Shown: positions 1-5,910 of the stretch, piece after piece
Numbering within the stretch: position 1 is the stretch's first letter
How the letters are laid out: every line of letters starts with the position of its first letter
Origin: Victivallales bacterium
GTDB taxonomy: Bacteria > Verrucomicrobiota > Lentisphaeria > Oligosphaerales > Oligosphaeraceae
Length of the DNA stretch: 5,910 nt
Direction of reading: 5' to 3'
Assembly: GCA_017963875.1 (NCBI GenBank)
Contig: JAGCTA010000532.1
Coordinates: 1-5,910, forward strand
Notes under the pieces: model-generated
Told to the model about the DNA's origin: nothing
Database searches by the model: none
The model's input: only the letters and a program-made list of their open reading frames with translations
Translations under genes and position numbers: made by a program

Positions 1-3000
1 CGTCATAGGATCAGTACAGTACTCAAAACGTTTGACGCAATTCCGTTTGCCCTTGCCATGATTGTCGTGGCGATTTTTCCAATATTTTATTGTGAAGGCG
101 CGACATGGTGGCTTCCTCTAGTGTTTCTTCCGATTACGCTTGCACTGGCCTTGCATGCCATTCAGGGATGGTGGCTAGGCGGCAGGTATTCGCGCATGCG
201 TATTTCCACATGCATGGCTCTTCTGGTTATTCCTCTTGTACTATGCGTTGTTCAACTCATACCCAATGCCGAACTGCTGAAAGCCATTGCGCCTGCCAAT
301 CTAGGGTTTTGGGAAATGTTCAATTCAGTCGCGTTGAGCAAGGGCGAGACCACCATTTCTTTGTCGCCAGACAATACCATCTGGCGTGGAATGACGTATC
401 TGGCATGTCTGCTTCTCTTTTTCCTTATCATCAACTGTGTTCATTCGCATGGCCGAATCAAGTTTCTTCTTCTGGCCATCATGCTGGCGGCCCTTGGCAA
501 TTCATTTCTTGCCTTTATTGACTTTTTTTGTGGTGACGCAAAGGGAATAGGCGATGAGTTCCGCGGGGCTTTTCTGAACAGGAACCATTTTGCCTTTCTC
601 ATGATGATGGGCACCGTGGCCTCAGCCACACTTTTGTCCATAGTCACTGTGGAGCATACTCTTCGCCGTGAAGAGACGACTTCTGTTTGGATTCGCATGA
701 TTCCTCTCTATATCTTTGCTGTTTTCATGCTGATGACATCGCAGATACTGAGTTTGTCCCGAGGTGCTTTTGTAGGCAGTTCCATTGCTCTGATTTTATA
801 TGGGGTAATATGGTTTTCGCGCAGCAAGACAGTATCCAGGACAAGCCGTCAGAAATTCCTCGCAATCGTACTTCTTGTCGGTGTGGCGTTGGCGAATGCC
901 CTTCCAATCGCGATGGCCAAACTGGCTGAGCGTTATGAGCAATTGAACGAAAGCGATGTCACGATGGACAAACGCTGGCTTATCTGGCAAGACTCTTTCA
1001 ATATGCTTAGGGATTATTGGATGATGGGAGTGGGGCAGGGTGCCTTCGGCGATTCAATCCAGCGTTATGAAAGCGGGAATATTTCCAATAGGCTGATTGA
1101 CCATGCGCACAATGATTTTGTGGAATTGGCATGTGAAATAGGCGTTCCTGCGATGGTTTTCCTTGTTATCCTCGGTGTTGTCCTGTGGATTTTCGCGATG
1201 CGCCGAATATGGAAGAGCGAAGATTATGTGAATCGTTGGGCGGGAACAGGCATGTTGATTGCCGTTCTAGGCGTGTCCTTCCATGAATTGTTTGATTTTA
1301 ACTTGCAGGCATGGTGTAATGCAACAGTTTTTACAGCAATTCTCTCGATTATCGCGATTTGTTCCCGCAAACGTACTCGCATATCCCAATCGGCGAATTC
1401 AGATTCACAGGCAGGAGGTTCTTCGACTGCACAGTCAGCGGTTTCTTCCAGTTCACAGTCAGAGGCGTCCTCTTCGACAGAAAGCAGTAGACATCGGATT
1501 GCAAGACTGCCGTATCTTCTGGTCGCGGCGGTACTTCTTGCGCTTCTCCCTTATGAAATGGACATTTTCTTGGGGGCGATTGCTCGAACAAAACTCATTA
1601 AGGAAATGCAGGTCAAATATCACGGTGCCAACCTTACCAAATATGATTTTGAAAGGCGCAATACGCTGGTTGAAAAAAGCCTTGGCTGCTTTGGGAGCAG
1701 GACATTCTATCATCGGCGGAAGGCGATGATTGCCATGGAATATGCAGATCAGTACGGTGATGATCAGTTTGAGCGTATTGCGGAGGCACTGGACCATGTT
1801 TCCATCGCGGCAAGCCTCATGCCAGGAAATGGCTCTTTGGCAATGCTTTGTGCGCGTTATGCAAAGGAGGCCAGGAACCTCGCCGTCGCAAAATTCGATG
1901 ATGAAAAAGTCATTGCCCTTTATGAATGGGCGTGTCGTTGCTATCCAACGCTGACCAGAACTCAGGAGGAGACGGCTTTTGCCGCGTATGAGAGATTTTT
2001 GAATACTTCCGATGAGGAGGTTGAATTATCGAAGCGATATCTCGATGAAGCCGTGGCGAAACTTACCAAGGTTCTCGCCTTTGAGAACTGCAACCGACGT
2101 GAGATTTTCCGTGCATTGTTCTTCCTGCTGGATGACCCGTTGGAACTGGTCAAATTGATTCCCGACAATTTCAAATCCATGATGATGCTGGCGCACTTGT
2201 ATGTCGATCTTAGTTATTCGGAAGGAGCAGTCAAAACCATCGACCTTATCAGCGCAAAGCATGATGATGGAACTCTGGAATTGACAGACAAGGAACTCAT
2301 GTCCGTCTATGATTTCCAGACATTCATATATGAGTTGACAGGCGACCAGACAAAGCGGAAAATCGCTTGGGACAAGTATTGGAATATGCAGCAGAGTGCA
2401 AATGTGGTGGAAAGGGTGGGCAATGCGCTTGAGCGAGGCAAACTGAGGGCTGCGGAGACGGCTTTGAAAACAAGTCGTGGAAATACCTGCTCGAATGCCC
2501 AACTCATCCTCTTTGAGGCTGAGATGTATTCAAGGCTAGGTCGCCAACTGGATATGGTCGTCTCGCTGATTCCCCTTGTCTATGGCTATAGCGTCAATTT
2601 GGAAGATGGTCATCTTGTTCGGGCTATGGAATTATTGAAGGCGGTCAAGAAATTGGATGACAGCGAGTATCAACGGCGCTTTGTTTTCCTAAAGTCCGCA
2701 TTGCAGATCATGATGGCCGAGCGGGGCGGGGCGTCATCTGATGTCTCTGCGGCTACGGGTACATTGCAGGCAATGTCAGAGAATGATAATAATGGCTCTG
2801 GTGGTCGAAAATGGCTGCAATGGCATCTGATTCCGCTGTATGCGGCAAGAGGAGCCATGCTTTTGGGCAAGCAGGACGAAGCAATCAAGTTGTTGAGGAA
2901 ATGCCTTGAAAGTTGTCCGATGAACCGTTTGGCCATGGATTTGCTTCATGATATCGCTCCAGGCGAATTGACGCCAGAGGAGCAGGGCATGCATGCCATC

Positions 3001-3399
3001 ATTCATGAAAGGACATGTCCGATTGCGCGTTTCCATAATGGGTTGATATGGCTTGCTGTTAAAACGGAGCCTGAGGTTTTGACCCATCTTTATGAACAGC
3101 AGAAAACCACATATTATATGGAGTGCGTGGATGATATCACCGAGATGGTTCAGCAGTCAATGACCATACTCAACAATAATCGCCCATGTTTCAAGGATGC
3201 CATCGTTTTTCCAAATGGCAAGGAATTCACATTGCGAGTCGGGGAAATCGCAACCATCAGCCGCGAATGGCAGACAGCGAGCAAGTGCACGACGACGATT
3301 AAGACCGCACTTTCAAACGGAACTCTTGGTGTCAAGGCGCAGACAAAGAATGTGCAGCCGACAGCAATGGCTATCTATGGCACTGTAGATATTAAATGA
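1..3399 (+). CDS. O-antigen ligase/polymerase-family (Wzy_C-like) membrane protein with long C-terminal helical TPR-like region, 5' partial
   Basis: Probable inner-membrane glycan ligase or polymerase, acting on lipid-linked sugar chains at the periplasmic face. The first ATG (58) gives 1113 residues, but the frame is open to base 1, has no ribosome site before 58, and M1 lies inside a hydrophobic stretch (FDAIPFALAM then IVVAIFPIFY). The true start is probably upstream. Numbering from that Met, about 12 hydrophobic segments lie between 1 and 436. Family-like motifs are NRNHFA (174-179), SLSRGA (232-237), the periplasmic-loop pattern KRWLIW (305-310), GVGQGAF (324-330) and DHAHNDFVELACEIG (348-362). 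The R235 and H349/H351 positions resemble the conserved Arg and His of WaaL-type enzymes. A Ser-rich linker (about 443-478) and another membrane segment (482-500) precede a soluble, mostly helical region to about 1045 with weak TPR character (for example 935-958) and a strand-rich tail. Much longer than usual ligases (about 400-800). The acceptor (LPS core, exopolysaccharide or protein) cannot be told. The family call is confident; the exact function is not. Confidence 0.82.
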   Translation, partial: RHRISTVLKTFDAIPFALAMIVVAIFPIFYCEGATWWLPLVFLPITLALALHAIQGWWLGGRYSRMRISTCMALLVIPLVLCVVQLIPNAELLKAIAPANLGFWEMFNSVALSKGETTISLSPDNTIWRGMTYLACLLLFFLIINCVHSHGRIKFLLLAIMLAALGNSFLAFIDFFCGDAKGIGDEFRGAFLNRNHFAFLMMMGTVASATLLSIVTVEHTLRREETTSVWIRMIPLYIFAVFMLMTSQILSLSRGAFVGSSIALILYGVIWFSRSKTVSRTSRQKFLAIVLLVGVALANALPIAMAKLAERYEQLNESDVTMDKRWLIWQDSFNMLRDYWMMGVGQGAFGDSIQRYESGNISNRLIDHAHNDFVELACEIGVPAMVFLVILGVVLWIFAMRRIWKSEDYVNRWAGTGMLIAVLGVSFHELFDFNLQAWCNATVFTAILSIIAICSRKRTRISQSANSDSQAGGSSTAQSAVSSSSQSEASSSTESSRHRIARLPYLLVAAVLLALLPYEMDIFLGAIARTKLIKEMQVKYHGANLTKYDFERRNTLVEKSLGCFGSRTFYHRRKAMIAMEYADQYGDDQFERIAEALDHVSIAASLMPGNGSLAMLCARYAKEARNLAVAKFDDEKVIALYEWACRCYPTLTRTQEETAFAAYERFLNTSDEEVELSKRYLDEAVAKLTKVLAFENCNRREIFRALFFLLDDPLELVKLIPDNFKSMMMLAHLYVDLSYSEGAVKTIDLISAKHDDGTLELTDKELMSVYDFQTFIYELTGDQTKRKIAWDKYWNMQQSANVVERVGNALERGKLRAAETALKTSRGNTCSNAQLILFEAEMYSRLGRQLDMVVSLIPLVYGYSVNLEDGHLVRAMELLKAVKKLDDSEYQRRFVFLKSALQIMMAERGGASSDVSAATGTLQAMSENDNNGSGGRKWLQWHLIPLYAARGAMLLGKQDEAIKLLRKCLESCPMNRLAMDLLHDIAPGELTPEEQGMHAIIHERTCPIARFHNGLIWLAVKTEPEVLTHLYEQQKTTYYMECVDDITEMVQQSMTILNNNRPCFKDAIVFPNGKEFTLRVGEIATISREWQTASKCTTTIKTALSNGTLGVKAQTKNVQPTAMAIYGTVDIK
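1384..1491 (+). repeat. Serine-rich low-complexity linker segment with short in-frame direct repeat
   Basis: Inside the ligase-family gene, codons for residues about 443-478 are dominated by Ser with Gln, Ala, Thr and Glu. The nine bases CACAGTCAG occur at 1430-1438 and again at 1454-1462, exactly 24 bases (eight codons) apart, so each copy encodes the same Gln-Ser context. The segment separates the Wzy_C-like membrane domain from the last membrane helix and the helical C-terminal region. It most likely acts as a flexible linker that can vary in length by slippage or repeat loss. The repeat is seen directly; the role is inferred. Confidence 0.5.
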
Positions 3400-3459
3400 G
3401 CGCTCAGTTCCCCAAGAGCGTATCGAAAAACAATTAATGAAATCGAGGCGACGGGCTTG
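3400..3459. other. Convergent intergenic gap between ligase-family gene and prfA
   Basis: Sixty bases separate the TGA stop of the rightward gene (3397-3399) from the TGA stop of leftward prfA (3460-3462). The only inverted repeat I find is CGCTC (3401-3405) with GAGCG (3416-3420), a 5-bp stem with a 10-base loop and no T-run on either strand. Nothing here supports a gene, and no strong bidirectional terminator is visible, so the two transcripts may overlap at their 3' ends. Confidence 0.6.
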
Positions 3460-4545
3460 TCACTGCTCTAGGTTCAATTCTTCAGCAAGGCGACGGTTTG
3501 CGTCCAAAGCCCTGATTTCGCTTAGCAGTTCATCTAGATTGCCTTCCATGATATTGGGCAAATCATAGAATGTCAGGTCGTAGCGGTGATCAGTCACTCG
3601 GTTCTGGGGGAAATTGTATGTACGAATTCTCTCACTGCGGTCCCCAGTACCGACCTGCGACCGCCGCTCAGCGGCGTTTTTCCTGTCTTCCTCGTCCTGT
3701 TTGATTTTCAATAGACGGGAGCGAAGAATCGACATGGCGATTTCCTTGTTCCTGTGTTGCGACTTTTCCTGTTGGGAGGCGACAAACATCCCCGTGGGAA
3801 TATGCGTGACCCTGACGGCGGAGTCCGTGGTATTCACGCACTGGCCTCCGTGGCCAGACGAACGGAAAACATCAATGCGTAAATCTTCTGGATTCAGTTC
3901 AAAGTCAACTTCCTGCGCCTCTGCGAGAACGGCAACCGTGACCGTTGACGTATGAACCCGCCCTTGGGTTTCGGTGACAGGAACACGCTGCACACGGTGG
4001 ACACCGCTTTCAAAACGCATGTAACTCCAGGCACCATCGCCGCGAATCGTAAATGCCACGGACTTGATTCCGCCCAAAGGCGTGTCCGTCAGTTCCATCA
4101 ACTCGACTTTCCAGCCCTTCATTTCAGCATAACGCGTGTACATCCTGTAGAGGTCGGCGACAAACAACGCCGCCTCGTCACCGCCCGCCCCTGGCCTGAT
4201 TTCAATGATGACGTCCTTGCCCTCGTTGGGATGCATCGGAAGAATCAGTGACTTGATTTCGCCGTCCAGATGATGTTCTTCCGTCTGAAGCGACTCCATG
4301 TCGTCCTTGATGAGTTCCTTCATTTCATCATCGGCTTCCCCCAATAGCAACTGGTTGTCGGCAAGTTCCTGGCGAACATGCGTCAAGCGTGCCCAGGCGT
4401 CCTTCAGTTGCTTCAACTTCTGGTATTCCCTGTTCAGTTTCTGGTATTGGCTTTGGTCGCTTTTCGTGAAATCAAACGCCGATATCGAACGTTCGACTTC
4501 ATCAAGGCGGGAAGCACTGCTTTCTACATATTGCTCTAGGTTCAT
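3460..4545 (-). CDS. prfA: Peptide chain release factor 1 (RF1)
   Basis: Cytosolic class I release factor that reads UAG and UAA in the ribosomal A site and triggers peptidyl-tRNA hydrolysis. The 361-residue product matches the usual family length (about 360). A coiled-coil-like N-terminal domain (about 1-100) is followed by the conserved [14 protein letters not shown] (115-128). The tripeptide anticodon is PVT (189-191), in [13 protein letters not shown], which marks RF1 rather than RF2 (SPF). The catalytic GGQ is at 233-235, the same numbering as in E. coli RF1; its Gln is normally methylated by PrmC. Around it the sequence reads [12 protein letters not shown], with His and Cys where many RF1s have Ala and His. 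The ATG at 4545 starts at the conserved N-terminus; a GAGGGA-like site lies 12 bases upstream (4558-4563). It follows rpmE by 83 bases on the same strand. No prmC follows it. Its own stop is TGA, read by RF2. Confidence 0.98.
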   Translation of the reverse strand: MNLEQYVESSASRLDEVERSISAFDFTKSDQSQYQKLNREYQKLKQLKDAWARLTHVRQELADNQLLLGEADDEMKELIKDDMESLQTEEHHLDGEIKSLILPMHPNEGKDVIIEIRPGAGGDEAALFVADLYRMYTRYAEMKGWKVELMELTDTPLGGIKSVAFTIRGDGAWSYMRFESGVHRVQRVPVTETQGRVHTSTVTVAVLAEAQEVDFELNPEDLRIDVFRSSGHGGQCVNTTDSAVRVTHIPTGMFVASQQEKSQHRNKEIAMSILRSRLLKIKQDEEDRKNAAERRSQVGTGDRSERIRTYNFPQNRVTDHRYDLTFYDLPNIMEGNLDELLSEIRALDANRRLAEELNLEQ

Positions 4546-4557
4546 GGATGATGAAAA

Positions 4558-4563
4558 TCCCTC
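4558..4563 (-). promoter_or_regulatory. Putative ribosome binding site of prfA
   Basis: On the minus strand GAGGGA precedes the prfA ATG with a 12-base spacer, longer than the usual 5-9. It is the best purine-rich match near this start. No alternative in-frame ATG lies just upstream, so it supports the ATG at 4545. Confidence 0.45.
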
Positions 4564-4580
4564 AAGGGGCTATAGGCAGA

Positions 4581-4612
4581 AAACGGGCCGAAAATTGCTT
4601 TTCGACCCGTTT
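4581..4612 (-). terminator. Strong hairpin between rpmE and prfA, candidate terminator or attenuator
   Basis: Read on the minus strand, AAACGGGTCGAAAA (4612-4599) pairs with TTTTCGGCCCGTTT (4594-4581) across a 4-base GCAA loop. This gives 14 bp with a single G-T wobble. It begins 16 bases after the rpmE stop. The T-run on the 3' side is short (TTTTCTG, partly inside the stem), so termination may be incomplete. That would allow read-through into prfA, whose ribosome site lies 17 bases further on. On the plus strand no T-run follows, so it fits leftward transcription better. Confidence 0.55.
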
Positions 4613-4628
4613 CCAAGCGTCCAATGAC

Positions 4629-4871
4629 TTATTTCGCGTATTTGCGGCGGAATGCGTCCACACGGCCTTCCGTATCGACCAGTTTCTGCTTTCCTGTGAA
4701 GAACGGGTGGCACTTGGAGCAGATACCCACAGACGCCTTGGGAACCGTTGAATAGACTTCAAACGTGTTGCCGCATGCGCATGTGACAGTGCATTTCACA
4801 TAGTTCGGGTGCTTGCTGGCTTCCTTCTTTGATTCAGGTGCCGCTGCTTCGGCTTTCTTTTCTTTCGCCAT
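4629..4871 (-). CDS. rpmE: 50S ribosomal protein L31 (bL31, zinc-binding C+ type)
   Basis: Structural protein of the large ribosomal subunit; bL31 contributes to an intersubunit bridge. The 80-residue product has the family core [15 protein letters not shown] (21-35) and [12 protein letters not shown] (51-62), ending [12 protein letters not shown]. Cysteines 31, 33, 51 and 54 match the four zinc ligands of the C+ form; C27 is an extra cysteine. Before the His-Pro that usually lies near the N-terminus, this protein carries about 20 residues rich in Lys, Glu and Ala ([20 protein letters not shown]), which is longer than typical. The start is supported by AAGGAA (4880-4885), 8 bases before the ATG. 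There is no later ATG before the core. It sits between pnp and prfA on the same strand. Stop is TAA. Confidence 0.97.
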   Translation of the reverse strand: MAKEKKAEAAAPESKKEASKHPNYVKCTVTCACGNTFEVYSTVPKASVGICSKCHPFFTGKQKLVDTEGRVDAFRRKYAK

Positions 4872-4879
4872 GGTTCCAA

Positions 4880-4885
4880 TTCCTT
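4880..4885 (-). promoter_or_regulatory. Ribosome binding site of rpmE
   Basis: AAGGAA on the minus strand with an 8-base spacer to the ATG at 4871. It fixes the start that includes the Lys/Glu/Ala-rich N-terminal extension of L31, showing that this extension is probably translated. Confidence 0.7.
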
Positions 4886-4896
4886 ATGTTGTGTTG

Positions 4897-4921
4897 CCGG
4901 ACAGGCTTGTGTACTGGCCGG
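4897..4921 (-). promoter_or_regulatory. Leader hairpin just upstream of the rpmE ribosome site
   Basis: On the minus strand CCGG-C-CAG (4921-4914) can pair with CTG-T-CCGG (4904-4897): 7 bp with one mismatch and a 9-base loop. It ends 11 bases before the Shine-Dalgarno-like site of rpmE, where a leader structure could influence translation. The pairing is modest and could be chance. It is the third hairpin in this 125-base gap. Confidence 0.35.
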
Positions 4922-4928
4922 ATGATTT

Positions 4929-4943
4929 GCCGCAGTCTGCGGC
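4929..4943 (-). promoter_or_regulatory. Middle hairpin of the pnp-rpmE gap
   Basis: GCCGCA and TGCGGC form a perfect 6-bp GC-rich stem around a GAC loop. Beyond small unpaired bases (one A on the 5' side, AA on the 3' side) TGAT and ATCA can add 4 bp. There is no T-run after it, so it is not a classical terminator. It could be part of an rpmE leader structure or of the pnp 3' end. Confidence 0.4.
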
Positions 4944-4959
4944 TATCAATACTTCAAAC

Positions 4960-4984
4960 GGCGGCAGGCAAGATAGCCTGCGCC
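4960..4984 (-). terminator. Hairpin directly downstream of pnp, possible weak terminator or 3' stabilising stem
   Basis: On the minus strand GGCGCAGGC (4984-4976) pairs with GCCTG-C-CGCC (4969-4960) around a 6-base loop: 9 bp, GC-rich, with one bulged base. It starts 12 bases after the pnp TAA. Only GTTTGA follows, so the T-run is poor. It may terminate weakly, protect the pnp transcript end, or be the first stem of the rpmE leader. Confidence 0.4.
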
Positions 4985-4996
4985 AAACTAACTTTT

Positions 4997-5910
4997 TTAC
5001 TGAATCTCCGCCAACGCGGCCTTGCGGCTCAGGCGGACGCGACCGCGGTCATCAAGGTCAATCACTTTGACCATGATCTGGTCGCCGACCTTGCAGATGT
5101 CCTCGACGCTCTTCACATGGTAGTCCGCAAGTTCGGAGATATGGACCAGGCCTTCCTGACCAGGCATGAATTCCACGAAGCATCCAAAGTCCTTGATGGT
5201 CTTGACAATGCCCTTGTAGATTTTGCCGATTTCAGGCTCGCCAACCGAACTCTCGACCATGTATTTGGCCTTCTCCATCGAGTCGCCGTCAGTGGCGAAA
5301 ATCTTCACGGTGCCGTCATCCTCGACATCGATCTTTGCGCCAGTGGCATCGCAGATTCCACGGATGTTCTTTCCGCCAGGGCCGATCAGCGCGCCAATCT
5401 TGTCGGGGTTGATCTTGGTGGTGTACATCTGAGGCGCGTACTTGCTGATTGTCGGGCGGGGTTGGGCGATGCAAGCGGCCATGATGGCGCGGATTTTGGC
5501 ACGTGCCGCCTTGTTGCGCAACATTGCCTGGTACATTCCCTCAATGTCAAGACCTGCGATCTTGAGGTCCAACTGGAAGCCGCAAATGCCTTTGGAAGTA
5601 CCTGCGACCTTGAAATCCATGTCGCCGTAATGGTCTTCGGAACCGAGAATGTCAGTCAGGAATTCACGGTGGTCGGTGCCCGTTACAAGACCGACAGAGA
5701 TGCCAACGACTGCATCGCTCAGCGGCACGCCCGCATCCATCAAAGCAAGGCTGGAACCGCATACCGTCGCCATGGAACTCGAACCATTGGAGCCGAGAAT
5801 CTCTGAGACGACGCGGACCGTGTATGGGAAGTCTTTGGGCATTGCGCCCGCGACGGAACGCTCCGCCAATGCGCCGTGACCGATTTCACGACGGCCCGTG
5901 CTGCCGTAAC
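4997..5910 (-). CDS. pnp: Polynucleotide phosphorylase (PNPase), C-terminal part; 5' end outside window
   Basis: Phosphorolytic 3'-5' exoribonuclease, a trimeric cytosolic enzyme that releases nucleoside diphosphates from RNA and can work in degradosome-like complexes. About 303 residues are visible (frame from 5908), and the frame is open to the window edge. Numbered from there, the second RNase PH-like core begins with GRREIGHGALAERS (5-18), and contains the phosphate-site motif SNGSSSMA (40-47) and the acidic catalytic stretch EDHYGDMDFKVAG (91-103). A KH domain follows (about 163-218, with GXXG loop GPGG at 176-179), then an S1 domain (about 228-296, with FGCFVEF and GLVHISE). It ends shortly after S1, without a long tail. 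In-frame TTG at 5867-5869 lies within this conserved region and is not the start. It precedes rpmE by 125 bases. From the first catalytic motifs to the stop, its Leu and Ser codons avoid TTA, CTA and TCA, as expected of a well-expressed gene. Confidence 0.98.
   Translation of the reverse strand, partial: YGSTGRREIGHGALAERSVAGAMPKDFPYTVRVVSEILGSNGSSSMATVCGSSLALMDAGVPLSDAVVGISVGLVTGTDHREFLTDILGSEDHYGDMDFKVAGTSKGICGFQLDLKIAGLDIEGMYQAMLRNKAARAKIRAIMAACIAQPRPTISKYAPQMYTTKINPDKIGALIGPGGKNIRGICDATGAKIDVEDDGTVKIFATDGDSMEKAKYMVESSVGEPEIGKIYKGIVKTIKDFGCFVEFMPGQEGLVHISELADYHVKSVEDICKVGDQIMVKVIDLDDRGRVRLSRKAALAEIQ

Noticed and set aside
1384..1491. Ser-rich stretch as a frameshift or gene boundary between two separate genes
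   Set aside because: The frame continues without a stop or any sign of a shift, and membrane-like sequence follows directly, so a linker within one protein is the simpler reading.
1283..1797. Overlapping open frames of 110-150 codons on both strands inside the ligase-family gene
   Set aside because: They are shadows of the main frame, which carries the family motifs and membrane segments; no ribosome site or motif supports them.
3401..3420. Inverted repeat CGCTC/GAGCG as a terminator between the convergent genes
   Set aside because: Only 5 bp with a 10-base loop and no T-run on either strand, so too weak to call.
3614..4251. Plus-strand open frames of about 100-113 codons opposite prfA
   Set aside because: They lie entirely antisense to the well-conserved RF1 coding sequence, have low-complexity compositions and no supporting signals.
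4944..4975. Possible rpmE promoter with TTGCCT and TGATAG boxes in the pnp-rpmE gap
   Set aside because: Spacing can be made to fit 17 bases, but the boxes match the consensus poorly and the -35 box overlaps a hairpin arm; it cannot be told from chance.
4829..5806. A 325-codon open frame on the plus strand, opposite pnp and the start of rpmE
   Set aside because: It is codon-aligned with pnp and stays open only because pnp has no TTA, CTA or TCA codons there. The pnp frame carries unmistakable conserved motifs; the antisense product has no recognisable family and no ribosome site that I can see.

Overview
The window looks like bacterial chromosome of moderate GC content. It holds one surface-polysaccharide gene facing right and three core information-processing genes facing left, and the two sets converge near position 3400-3460. 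All four proteins are typically bacterial. The multi-pass O-antigen ligase/polymerase-type protein suggests an envelope carrying LPS or another exported glycan. The rpmE-prfA pairing also occurs in Chlamydiae and Actinobacteria. Together with the very long ligase-family protein, this makes me lean weakly towards the Planctomycetes-Verrucomicrobia-Chlamydiae-Lentisphaerae group. That placement is inference and is not proven by the sequence.

Left part (1-3399, + strand): one very long reading frame, open at the left window edge. It encodes a membrane protein of the O-antigen ligase/Wzy_C class with about a dozen membrane segments. These are followed by a serine-rich linker, one more membrane segment, and about 600 residues that are mostly helical and TPR-like, ending in a short strand-rich tail. 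Positions 3400-3459 separate it from the oppositely oriented prfA, with no gene and no convincing terminator.

Right part (3460-5910, - strand), in the direction of transcription: the 3' part of pnp (polynucleotide phosphorylase: second RNase PH domain, KH, S1); a 125-base gap with three potential hairpins; rpmE (ribosomal protein L31, four-cysteine zinc type with an extended N-terminus); an 83-base gap with a 14-bp hairpin; and prfA (peptide chain release factor 1, with PVT and GGQ motifs). These genes cover RNA turnover, ribosome assembly and translation termination, and may form one loosely coupled transcription unit with internal control points. The prmC methyltransferase gene, which often follows prfA, is not present; prfA instead runs into the convergent ligase gene.

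I see no mobile element, CRISPR array, tRNA or rRNA, and no obviously new multi-gene system. The points most worth a second look are the architecture of the giant ligase-like protein and the structured leader in front of rpmE.
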